A program made the translations under genes and the position numbers. Below, piece by piece: positions 1-6,043 of a stretch of 6,351 nt of DNA (positions within the stretch are counted from its first letter, which is position 1; every line of letters begins with the position of its first letter). The DNA is from Desulfobacterales bacterium (lineage in GTDB: Bacteria > Desulfobacterota > Desulfobacteria > Desulfobacterales > JAUCGF01), in contig JAOZRC010000328.1 in NCBI GenBank assembly GCA_029940345.1, positions 1 through 6,351 on the forward strand, read 5' to 3'. The notes under the pieces were generated by a model. It had not been told where the DNA came from, did not search any database, and was given only the letters and a program-made list of their open reading frames with translations.

Positions 1-104
1 GCGAAAAAGTGTGAGAGCGAGGGCTGATTTTCGCAAATTTTAAGGGAATAGCCGGACTATTGCCATGAAATTTGCGGAAATCAGAACCGCTCTCACGCTT
101 TTGC
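1..104. repeat. Long imperfect palindrome (about 48-bp arms) at the window edge
   Basis: The left arm (1-51) and right arm (57-104) are reverse complements of each other except for a few mismatches and small indels. The best-matched blocks are GTGAGAGCG (11-19) against CGCTCTCAC, CTGATTT against AAATCAG, CGCAAATTT against AAATTTGCG, and AATAG (47-51) against CTATT (57-61) around a 5-base loop, CCGGA. The structure could form a cruciform or a long RNA hairpin. It begins at base 1, so it may extend further left. It contains no ORF of note. It may be an intergenic palindromic repeat or a fold-back mobile element; no target-site duplication can be tested because the left flank is missing. Confidence 0.8.
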
Positions 105-111
105 AGCCGAT

Positions 112-213
112 TTAAGACTTTTCAAACAGGCTCTGAGCTTCCTGGAAAGAAATTTTATGATTTGTCAGGTTTTGTCGCGCTTTATTCTCATCCCACTCAA
201 ATATCAGTTTCAT
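112..213 (-). pseudogene. brnT: Truncated BrnT-type toxin gene (N-terminal remnant, 33 codons)
   Basis: Reading leftward from the ATG at 213, the frame encodes 33 residues and ends in TAA at 114-112. Residues 4-14 (IFEWDENKARQ) and 18-30 (NHKISFQEAQSLF) match the start of BrnT, the RNase toxin of the BrnT/BrnA type II toxin-antitoxin family, whose members begin with an F-E-W-D-x-x-K-x-x-x-N signature followed by K/H-x-I-S-F-x-E-A. Complete BrnT is about 90 residues, so roughly two thirds of the protein, including most of the RelE-like fold, is absent, and no brnA antitoxin gene follows. Homology ends within a few bases of the stop, and the 104-bp palindrome begins only 8 bases beyond it, which suggests that a repeat insertion or rearrangement cut the gene. 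An AGGATA stretch lies just before the ATG. It is almost surely non-functional as a toxin. The family call rests on about 25 residues. Confidence 0.72.
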
Positions 214-249
214 TGTATCCTATTTAAAAAGCATGGATAAATGCAAATT

Positions 250-330
250 CGGAGTTCGAAAATTTATTTTTCGTATGGCATTGAAGCAGTGGAATAGTGT
301 ACTATTTTTGCGAAAAACCGTTCCGCTCCG
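250..330. repeat. Nested inverted repeat
   Basis: Three nested pairs share one centre: CGGAG (250-254) with CTCCG (326-330), TTTTTCG (267-273) with CGAAAAA (311-317), and AATAG (293-297) with CTATT (302-306) around TGTA. The central AATAG/CTATT pair is the same as that at the centre of the palindrome at 1-104, so the two may be related repeats. The intervening bases pair poorly, so this copy would be degenerate. Confidence 0.45.
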
Positions 331-371
331 TTCGATTTAACTTTCACACACCCTCAATTACCATAGGAAAA

Positions 372-417
372 TTGACTTAATTATATTAAAAATATTACGA
401 AAAACATAATAAGTCAA
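372..417. repeat. AT-rich inverted repeat upstream of argJ
   Basis: TTGACTTA (372-379) is exactly complementary to TAAGTCAA (410-417). Allowing one bulged base extends the arms to about 12 bp (372-384 with 406-417). The loop is A/T only apart from one C-G step. It could be an operator, a hairpin or part of an old element; no terminator-like T tract follows it. Confidence 0.5.
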
Positions 418-449
418 ACAGATTAAAATATCAAACTGGTATCTTCAAT

Positions 450-479
450 CCGAAAGTAAAAAGACGCTTTCTTTTTCGG
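450..479 (+). terminator. Possible hairpin/terminator-like structure
   Basis: CCGAAA (450-455) pairs with TTTCGG (474-479), and inside it AAGA (461-464) pairs with TCTT (470-473) around a CGCTT loop, with a five-base bulge on the left side. TTTT follows directly. It resembles a weak intrinsic terminator, but no gene is seen upstream on the plus strand for it to end, so a repeat remnant is equally possible. Confidence 0.25.
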
Positions 480-713
480 TTTTATGGGTGTGAGCCAATA
501 GGCGCAGATAGCATCATTTTTGCGTTTGAACCCGATCTAAAAAAAGCCTTGATAATACTACTTTGTTAGATTAGATTCGAAGCGATTAAAGACGTCATCT
601 TTGCTTTATAAAACTCATTCAATGCCCATAGAGGGATTAACTTTTTCGACAAAATGAAGCCTCTTTTAACGAAAAAATAGCATCAGCAATAAAACCAAAA
701 TAAAGGACAGGCA

Positions 714-1907
714 ATGATGGATACAACAATTGGTACCGGCTTTCAGATGGCCGGAATGACGGCAGGTATTAAAAAGAATAATGCGCCGGATTTGGGTTTG
801 ATCTATTCTCAGGCACCCTGCCAGGCAGCCGGTGTTTTTACTTTGAACCTTGTTCAAGCCGCGCCCGTTATTCTGGACAAACAGCGGATCAAAGACGGGC
901 GTTGCCAGGCAATTATTGTAAACAGCGGCAATGCCAATTGTTGCACCGGTGAGCAAGGCATGAAGGACGCCCAGGCAATGACCGCTTATGTTGCCGACCG
1001 GCTTAATATCCCGGTCGCTATGGTTTTGGCCGCTTCAACCGGTGTCATCGGAGCGCCTTTTCCCTTAAAAAAGATCGAAGATGCTGTTCCCACACTGGTG
1101 AATGCGTTAAATCCCAAAGGCGTCAGTGACTTTGCTCATGCGATTATGACGACTGACACAATCCCCAAAGCAATTTCCCGGCAATCTGAAATCGAAGGCC
1201 GCCCTTTTACCATAACGGGCGTTGCCAAAGGTGCGGGCATGATTTGTCCTGATATGGCCACCATGTTAGGCTTTATTGTAACCGATGTGGGAATAAGCGA
1301 CAACTCCGATTTTTTAAAGGATGCTCTCAAAAACGGCGTTGACCGTTCCTTCAACCGGATCACCATTGATGGCGACACCAGCACCAATGACACGGTTCTA
1401 ATGATGGCAAACGGTATGTCAGGGGCAGTGGTCAGCAATTCGGCGCACCGTAAGATATTTCAAAAGGTTCTGGATGACGTGCTAAGCACCCTTGCGCGCA
1501 TGTTGGTAAAAGATGGTGAAGGTGTGACCAAGCTGGTTGAAATTGCGGTGAAAGGAGCCGTCTCAGATGATGAGGCCTTAAAAATTGCCTCGACCGTAGC
1601 GAATTCGAGCCTGGTAAAAACGGCTTTATTTGGTGAAGACGCCAATTGGGGGCGTATTTTAGCTGCGGCCGGCCGGGCTCAGGCATACCTTCGTCCTGAA
1701 AAAACTGACATCTGTTTTGACAATGTCCCGGTTTGCCAAAATGGGGCAGGTTTAGGAGGCGCGACGGAAACCGACGCAACACGCATAATGAAAAAATCCG
1801 AATTTACGATAGGTATTGATTTAAATCAGGGTACCGGAACCGCCAGTATGCTGACATGTGATTTTTCCCTTGATTATGTCAAGATTAACGCTGATTATCG
1901 GTCATAA
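714..1907 (+). CDS. argJ: Glutamate N-acetyltransferase / amino-acid acetyltransferase ArgJ
   Basis: ArgJ (ornithine acetyltransferase) moves the acetyl group from N-acetylornithine to glutamate, closing the cyclic arginine pathway; many members also use acetyl-CoA. It is cytosolic, and the precursor cleaves itself into alpha and beta chains before the nucleophilic Thr. The 397-residue length is typical. Visible marks are AGIKK near residue 17, AAGVFTLNLVQAAPV at 38-52, IVNSGNAN at 68-75, the oxyanion-hole segment STGVIG at 108-113 (Thr109, Gly110), and the cleavage/nucleophile segment KGAGMICPDMATMLGF, with Thr183 as the expected nucleophile. DANWGRILAAAGRA and the terminal DYVKINADYRS are family hallmarks. 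AAAGGA at 702-707 lies 6 bases before the first ATG; a second ATG at 717 is equally possible. The gene stands alone in its direction here. Whether it is mono- or bifunctional cannot be told from the sequence. Confidence 0.97.
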   Translation: MMDTTIGTGFQMAGMTAGIKKNNAPDLGLIYSQAPCQAAGVFTLNLVQAAPVILDKQRIKDGRCQAIIVNSGNANCCTGEQGMKDAQAMTAYVADRLNIPVAMVLAASTGVIGAPFPLKKIEDAVPTLVNALNPKGVSDFAHAIMTTDTIPKAISRQSEIEGRPFTITGVAKGAGMICPDMATMLGFIVTDVGISDNSDFLKDALKNGVDRSFNRITIDGDTSTNDTVLMMANGMSGAVVSNSAHRKIFQKVLDDVLSTLARMLVKDGEGVTKLVEIAVKGAVSDDEALKIASTVANSSLVKTALFGEDANWGRILAAAGRAQAYLRPEKTDICFDNVPVCQNGAGLGGATETDATRIMKKSEFTIGIDLNQGTGTASMLTCDFSLDYVKINADYRS

Positions 1908-1916
1908 TCGGTAGTT

Positions 1917-1967
1917 AGGTGTCGGGTTTCAGGTGTCAGGGCGTTGCTACTGAAACCTTAACTGACA
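1917..1967. terminator. Crossing inverted repeats between convergent argJ and pxpC
   Basis: GGTTTCAG (1925-1932) is complementary to CTGAAACC (1950-1957), with a 17-base loop. TGTCAG (1934-1939) is complementary to CTGACA (1962-1967), followed by GTTTTGATTT. The two pairs cross, so they would be alternatives or a pseudoknot. AGGTGTC also repeats directly at 1917-1923 and 1931-1937 with a 14-base period. The position between two converging genes fits a terminator, with the second stem better placed for argJ because of the T-rich tail. The direct-repeat character also suggests a dispersed intergenic repeat. Confidence 0.45.
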
Positions 1968-1985
1968 GTTTTGATTTACACCCGC

Positions 1986-2933
1986 TTATTGGTTGGCCAA
2001 CTGTTCCGCCAAGGTGGTCATTTGATGAAGTTGCTCCTGGTAGATGCGGTGAGCGGTTTTTAGAGATACCCGATCGAATCGCACCGTAACACCGGGGGTT
2101 GCCTGAGCTATTTTGGGAAGATCGGATGATATGACCGTTGCAATTTTGGCATATCCTCCGACGGTTTGTTCAACCAGTAAAATAATAGGTTGTTGATCTG
2201 CGGGGATTTGAATACCTCCCGGCATGGTGGGTTCGGAAATAATGCTTGGGGGCATGTCGGCCTTAACTTTGATACGCGGCCCCTGAAGCCTGTAACCCAT
2301 GCGGTTGGCTTTGTCCGTTACAGTGTATTCTTCTTGAAAAAGCGTTTCCAGACCTTCATCAAAAAAATCGTCTTGGGGCCCCGCAATGGCGCGAAGCGTA
2401 ATTGCGTTTGAATATCGGGGAATCTGTGTTTCGGGAAGTCGACGCGGCGATTTGAGAAGAATACCTTCGCCTGTGCTTAAGATATCACCTTTTTTTAACA
2501 ACCGTCCTTTATAACCGCCTAATTTCCCATCCACATAAGTAGAGCGGCTTCCCATAACAAGCGGTGCATTAAAACCGCCATTCACAGCCAGGTAGGCGCG
2601 GCAACCGCTTTTAACCTGTTGAATGCGAATCAGATCACCGGGCTTTACACGAACAGTTCGCCATGACAAAACCGGATCGGAATTCAACTTAACCTGTATA
2701 TCAGCGCCGGTCAAAGCGATATCAGCCTCTTGCAGCACTTTGAGCAGCGGGCCTAATACGGTTATTTCCAGAACAGCGCAATTTCCCGGATTGCCCACTA
2801 ACAGATTAGCGATGTGAAACGCATAAGAGTCCAACGCGCCGGAAATCGGCACGCCGATCTGCTGATATCCGAAACGCCCTTTGTCCTGGATGGTTACATA
2901 AGGACCGGGATTTAATACCTTGAATGTATCCAT
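1986..2933 (-). CDS. pxpC: 5-oxoprolinase subunit PxpC (KipA / carboxyltransferase-like)
   Basis: PxpC is a subunit of the cytosolic PxpABC enzyme, which hydrolyses 5-oxoproline (pyroglutamate) to glutamate with ATP. It carries the KipA / AHS2 (allophanate hydrolase subunit 2) fold. The 315 residues match stand-alone members. Visible hallmarks are TIQDKGRFGYQQIGVPISGALD (residues 14-35), LTGAD (74-78), CRAYLAVNGGF, the MGSRSTYVDGKLGGYKGRLLKKGD block typical of this family, DKANRMGYRLQGP, and the late SEPTMPGGIQIPADQQPI segment with EQTVGGYAKIATVI. The usual Q-T-T-G-G-Y-P is here Q-T-V-G-G-Y-A, a mild departure. The start codon shares one base with the pxpB stop (TGATG), so the two are probably translationally coupled. 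Urea amidolyase or allophanate hydrolase is unlikely because there is no biotin carboxylase or amidase domain. Confidence 0.92.
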   Translation of the reverse strand: MDTFKVLNPGPYVTIQDKGRFGYQQIGVPISGALDSYAFHIANLLVGNPGNCAVLEITVLGPLLKVLQEADIALTGADIQVKLNSDPVLSWRTVRVKPGDLIRIQQVKSGCRAYLAVNGGFNAPLVMGSRSTYVDGKLGGYKGRLLKKGDILSTGEGILLKSPRRLPETQIPRYSNAITLRAIAGPQDDFFDEGLETLFQEEYTVTDKANRMGYRLQGPRIKVKADMPPSIISEPTMPGGIQIPADQQPIILLVEQTVGGYAKIATVISSDLPKIAQATPGVTVRFDRVSLKTAHRIYQEQLHQMTTLAEQLANQ

Positions 2934-3640
2934 CAGCCCATCTCCTTTTCTGAAATGCGGTTGTAATCATCATGCGTTATCGCTTTAAATCGAATTCGAT
3001 CACCCGCCTTGTATAAAATCGGTTTCTCGCGTTCAGGCGCGAACAGTTTTACCGGCGTCCGCCCGATCAATTGCCAACCCCCCGGACTGGCAACCGGATA
3101 AATGCCGGTTTGAGCGTTGGCAATTCCAACAGACCCTTCAGGAACCAGGGTTCGCGGAGTTTCCAACCTGGGAGTGTGAAGTGATTCGGGAAGCCCGCCG
3201 AGAAACGGAAAACCGGGTGTGAATCCAATCATATAGATTAAATATTTCTGTTCAGAATGAATTTGAACCACTTTTTCCACTGACAGGTGATGACTTTCGG
3301 CAACATATTCGATATCCGGGCCGAATTCACCTCCATAGCAGACAGGTATTTCCACCAGTTGGGGGGCGGGGATTGTTATTTCCGCAAGGCGCTGTTCCAT
3401 AGTTATCAACGTATTTTGCAGAACAGCGGGTGTCGTCGCAGAGGGATCGTAAACCAGCAATAGCGACCGGTAGGAGGGTGTGATCTCAATCAAACCATCC
3501 GGCATGTTCTTTTCGATAACAACTGCCATTGACCTGACTTTCAGATTTACAACAGGATCGATACCATCGCCATATTCAACTAAAAGACCGCAATCGCCTG
3601 CTATACGAAAATGCGCTGTTTCAAATAAACCGTTTGCCAT
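2933..3640 (-). CDS. pxpB: 5-oxoprolinase subunit PxpB (KipI-like)
   Basis: PxpB pairs with PxpC in the ATP-dependent 5-oxoprolinase; the homologue KipI of Bacillus subtilis was first described as an inhibitor of the sporulation kinase KinA. The 235 residues are usual for the AHS1 (allophanate hydrolase subunit 1) family. Hallmarks are GDCGLLVEYG (15-24), PSYRSLLLVYDP (55-66), IPVCYGGEFGPD (98-109), His128, YMIGFTPGFPFLGGLP (136-151), PEGSVGIANAQTGIYP (167-182) and SPGGWQLIGRTP (185-196). The start is set by AAGGACAGG at 3650-3658, nine bases upstream of the ATG; the same AAGGACAGG string precedes argJ. Downstream it overlaps pxpC by one base. Upstream, the last frame of the decayed ATPase gene ends immediately before the ATG. 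No pxpA (LamB/YcsF family) is present in the window, so full 5-oxoprolinase activity would need one elsewhere. Confidence 0.92.
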   Translation of the reverse strand: MANGLFETAHFRIAGDCGLLVEYGDGIDPVVNLKVRSMAVVIEKNMPDGLIEITPSYRSLLLVYDPSATTPAVLQNTLITMEQRLAEITIPAPQLVEIPVCYGGEFGPDIEYVAESHHLSVEKVVQIHSEQKYLIYMIGFTPGFPFLGGLPESLHTPRLETPRTLVPEGSVGIANAQTGIYPVASPGGWQLIGRTPVKLFAPEREKPILYKAGDRIRFKAITHDDYNRISEKEMG

Positions 3641-4422
3641 TTATTTTTTCCTGTCCTTGTTTATACGGGTTGGCACTCCGGATAAAACTGAAAGGCGGGG
3701 TGTATATCTATTTTTATATTTATAGCGGGTTTTGGTGAATATATTCGCACCGCTGGTAATATCACTCATAACGATCGGCGACACCCCTGTGATAAACAGC
3801 CGGTTCAGCGCTCTGTTTTCATTAGGTCTTTCAGACCTTTGAACAATGTCTTCAGGGGGCCTTCTTTTTGCACCAGCCCTTTGTATGTTTTTTCATCCGA
3901 GGCCATGACTTCGTTGGTAAAATTATCGTATTCGTCTACAAGCAGATACAGTTTGCCGGAAGACCGGCTGATTGCGACAAGGAGATTTTCCAGCGTATTG
4001 ATGGCCTGAGTTCTGATTTTGACAGCGCATGTAAGATATTGGGAATAGTTCAACAGAAACAGTTCAATTATATTGTTAAATGCCTCGTTCATTCGCCTGG
4101 CGATGTCATCCGCTGCACCGCGCGGATCAATACGGGAAAAATTCCAGGTCATCACAAAATAACTATTGCGCAACAATGTGGGATTTTGACCAATGTCCAG
4201 ATCGCCGAACAGCATTTCAAATCTGTCTTTAAGCGCCAGGTCATAATATCTGCTCAGTACATTCAGCCATAATGATTTACCAAACCGGCGCGGCCGAACA
4301 AAAAGGAAACTTTTAGCGCTCATATTTTCCAGTGTGCGGATGTATGAGGTGCGGTGAATATACAGATAATCTTCTTCGCGGATGGTTAAAAAATTGGCTA
4401 TGGCATAAGGAAGTTTTTTCAT
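3641..4422 (-). pseudogene. Broken AAA-ATPase-like gene (PD-(D/E)XK nuclease part lost)
   Basis: The first 205 codons (4422 to the TGA at 3807-3805) match the N-terminal AAA-ATPase-like domain (PF09820 type): KKLPYAIANF at the start, a Walker A-like RPRRFGKSL (residues 43-51), LFGDLDIGQNPTLLRNSYFV (71-90), and the Walker B segment LYLLVDEYDN (158-167). Directly after the stop, the frame offset by one base encodes LNRLFITGVSPIVMSDITSG from 3808, which is the next conserved block of this family. One missing base near 3808-3810 explains the break. Homology stops near 3728, and the frame then runs unrelated to a TAA at 3643-3641 abutting pxpB. Complete members have about 500-580 residues with a C-terminal nuclease-like domain, which is absent. 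The start is the ATG at 4422, with AAGGAG eight bases upstream; an in-frame GTG at 4431 would overlap this site. The cellular role of the family is not established. Confidence 0.88.
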
Positions 4423-4462
4423 ATTGATCACTCCTTGGACAGTTTAAAACAGTGTTCAGAGA

Positions 4463-5635
4463 TTAAACCAGCCCATCTTCACTCAAAGGTTGGTTAGTCA
4501 CTATCCGTTGCGGTTGAAAAATCGACAGGTCGAGGGTCGGTGTCTGCCCGGTAATCAGTTCCGCCAGATAGCGTCCTACGGCGGGTGCCTGCTGAAGGCC
4601 ATGACCGGAAAAGCCGTTGGCCAGGAAAAAGCCTTTTAGCTCAGGCCATTCACCTAAAATCGCGTTTCCGTCCAGTGTATTGACCGCATACAAACCGGCC
4701 CAGCCGTTGACCAGGCGGGCTGCTTCAAACACAGGCGCGAATTCGACCAATTCGGGCCAGAGGATTTCCATGAAACGGTCTTCATCGCAGGTGAAATCAA
4801 ATCCGACCGGGTCTTCGGACATCGACTTGCCCAACAAGAGCAGGCCGCCGGTTTCGGAGCGAAAGTAGAACCCAGAAGGTAAAATGGTCAAAGGCAACGG
4901 CGTCTTGGGTTTATGTTCCGTATCCAGGACGAACACTTGTCTTTTCACTGGGACTATCGGAAGTTCCACCCCGGCGGTCTGGGCTACTTGAGCGGCCCAT
5001 GCACCCGCACAATTGATCACCAATGCGGATTGCAGAATTTCACCGGAACCCAATTTTACACCGGTAATCCTTTTATGTTCGCATTTAAGGAGAACTGCTT
5101 CAGCGTTGATATATTGGACGCCCATGGATTGAGCTTTGGCCTTGTATCCCATGAGAACGGAATGGGCGTCAAAATGTCCATCCTGGGGTCCGAAGGTTGC
5201 GCCGGCGAAGTCTGAGGATTCATATATGGGAAAACGTTGTCTGATTTTTGCAGGCGACCACCATTCTGCTTGGCACCCGAGGCTTTGTTGCAGAGCCAGA
5301 GACTTTTCGGCCGCTTGGCGCCCGGCATGATCGAAAAGAAACAGGTTGCCTTCACGCCGCAAAGCGATGCCTGGACGGGTGCCATCGACTGCCATCGCGT
5401 CTTCGAATTGATCCAGAATTTCAAAGGCATATTGCGAAATCTGAATATTCTGTTTCAGGCTGAATTGGATACGCGCGTTGGACAGCGACAATGTGGTAGA
5501 GGCCCGGGTGTAGGTCGGGTCTTTCTCAACAACAGCGACTTTTAATGTGTTGTCGGCGATCATCAGGTTGTAAGCCGTGGCCGAACCGATGACGCCGCCG
5601 CCGACAATGATTACATCGTAAATTTTTTTTGGCAT
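4463..5635 (-). CDS. FAD-dependent oxidoreductase, DAO family (FOXRED1-like)
   Basis: This is a 390-residue flavoprotein of the D-amino-acid/glycine/sarcosine oxidase (DAO, PF01266) fold; such enzymes oxidise the C-N bond of an amino acid or amine. The N-terminal strand DVIIVGGGVIGSA has the dinucleotide-binding GxGxxG (Gly12, Gly14, Gly17), and Glu37 at the end of the second strand fits the FAD ribose contact. STTLSLSNARIQFS (46-59), VINCAGAWAAQV in the middle, and NGFSGHGLQQAPAVG (340-354) near the end recall FOXRED1-type proteins more than DadA or ThiO. No signal peptide or membrane segment is seen, so it is probably cytosolic. The substrate cannot be named. A GAGGT Shine-Dalgarno lies 7 bases upstream of the ATG. 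The broken ATPase gene starts 41 bases after its stop, and pxpBC follow on the same strand, so a catabolic operon for an amine or amino acid is plausible. Confidence 0.9.
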   Translation of the reverse strand: MPKKIYDVIIVGGGVIGSATAYNLMIADNTLKVAVVEKDPTYTRASTTLSLSNARIQFSLKQNIQISQYAFEILDQFEDAMAVDGTRPGIALRREGNLFLFDHAGRQAAEKSLALQQSLGCQAEWWSPAKIRQRFPIYESSDFAGATFGPQDGHFDAHSVLMGYKAKAQSMGVQYINAEAVLLKCEHKRITGVKLGSGEILQSALVINCAGAWAAQVAQTAGVELPIVPVKRQVFVLDTEHKPKTPLPLTILPSGFYFRSETGGLLLLGKSMSEDPVGFDFTCDEDRFMEILWPELVEFAPVFEAARLVNGWAGLYAVNTLDGNAILGEWPELKGFFLANGFSGHGLQQAPAVGRYLAELITGQTPTLDLSIFQPQRIVTNQPLSEDGLV

Positions 5636-5820
5636 AATTGCTACCTCAAGCGGCCTCTTTTACCTCTGATGGGCTTATCTACACATCAACAAAAGTAAAT
5701 AGTAAATTATATGAATCCGAATTTCGCATAAGATCGGACGTTGATCTTCCCTGTGGAAGCGGTTTTCCCGAATCAAGATAAGCGTTCAGATTAATTTTGA
5801 TGGCTTTTACAGCCGTGCCA
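5636..5820 (-). promoter_or_regulatory. Upstream region of the oxidoreductase gene with possible -10 and dyad
   Basis: On the minus strand a perfect TATAAT lies at 5711-5706, which would give a leader of about 65 bases; no good TTGACA-like -35 is seen at the expected distance. A dyad, AAGATC (5730-5735) / GATCTT (5743-5748) with a 7-base spacer, falls where the -35 should be and could bind a regulator. CTTCC/GGAAG (5746-5750 and 5755-5759) overlaps it. No coding region is visible in this stretch. The promoter call is an inference. Confidence 0.35.
5816..5820. repeat. Left target-site duplication of the 150-bp MITE
   Basis: TGCCA directly abuts the left terminal inverted repeat and recurs at 5971-5975 directly abutting the right one. 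The 5-base match on its own could be chance, but both copies sit exactly at the ends defined by the 21-bp inverted repeats. Confidence 0.7.
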
Positions 5821-5970
5821 CTGGTTCAGTTGAATAGGTAAAAAAGATGTGGGTTGGAGGTAATGCATGTTAAAACAATTGCTTATGTCAGATATAGCGG
5901 TTTGTCTTAAATCAATATAACCTATTGATTTGATTATGATATGATTGAATTACCTATTCAACTGACCCAA
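5821..5970. mobile_element. 150-bp MITE with 21-bp terminal inverted repeats
   Basis: The terminal 21 bases at 5821-5841 and 5950-5970 are inverted copies matching at 19 of 21 positions, with the inner 16 (TCAGTTGAATAGGTAA) identical. The element is flanked by a perfect 5-bp direct repeat, TGCCA (5816-5820 and 5971-5975), as expected for a target-site duplication. The interior is AT-rich and holds a second inverted repeat, AAATCAATA (5909-5917) / TATTGATTT (5923-5931). No transposase is encoded, so it would be moved in trans by a transposase recognising these ends. I cannot name the parent family with confidence. An internal GGAGG (5856-5860) precedes an ATG at 5867 that opens only a 17-codon frame. 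Confidence 0.8.
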
Positions 5971-5975
5971 TGCCA
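5971..5975. repeat. Right target-site duplication of the 150-bp MITE
   Basis: This is the partner of the TGCCA at 5816-5820. It begins at the first base after the right inverted repeat. Confidence 0.7.
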
Positions 5976-6043
5976 ACCATTCAAAATACACGAAAAATAG
6001 GAAAACGTAAATACAAAAAATCAGTATTGACGCACAATATTTT

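Larger units (their letters stand above)
214..713. other. 500-bp gene-free stretch upstream of argJ
   Basis: I see no convincing coding region on either strand; all frames are broken by frequent stops. The stretch is AT-rich and holds several hairpins (about 250-330, 372-417, 450-479 and 642-676). Because the brnT remnant points away, the argJ promoter must lie here. A TTGATA at 549-554 followed about 17 bases later by TAGATT is one weak sigma-70-like candidate; nothing stronger stands out. The 642-676 hairpin (TTTTTCG/CGAAAAA, 21-base loop) would lie in the argJ leader. Confidence 0.5.

Noticed and set aside
1..43. Tail of an upstream gene entering from the left edge
   Set aside because: All three plus frames stop within 43 bases, and the sequence there is one arm of the palindrome, so a coding tail cannot be supported.
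214..713. CRISPR array or tandem repeat
   Set aside because: Short strings such as TTTTTCG and CGAAAAA recur, but with no regular spacing and no repeat unit of 20 bases or more.
666..956. Open frames antisense to argJ (also 1136-1438, 1432-1782 and 1460-1645)
   Set aside because: They lie in the shadow of a certain argJ, have no recognisable domains and no supporting ribosome-binding sites.
3868..4272. 134-codon plus-strand frame opposite the ATPase pseudogene
   Set aside because: The antisense strand carries clear family motifs across the same bases, and this frame resembles no known protein.
3805..4431. Intact 208-residue ATPase starting at the GTG at 4431
   Set aside because: The Shine-Dalgarno AAGGAG fits the ATG at 4422 and overlaps the GTG, and conserved family sequence continues in another frame after the stop, so the gene is broken rather than short.
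4913..5545. Several overlapping frames (both strands) inside the oxidoreductase gene
   Set aside because: All fall within a continuous, motif-rich flavoprotein gene; they are by-products of its codon composition.
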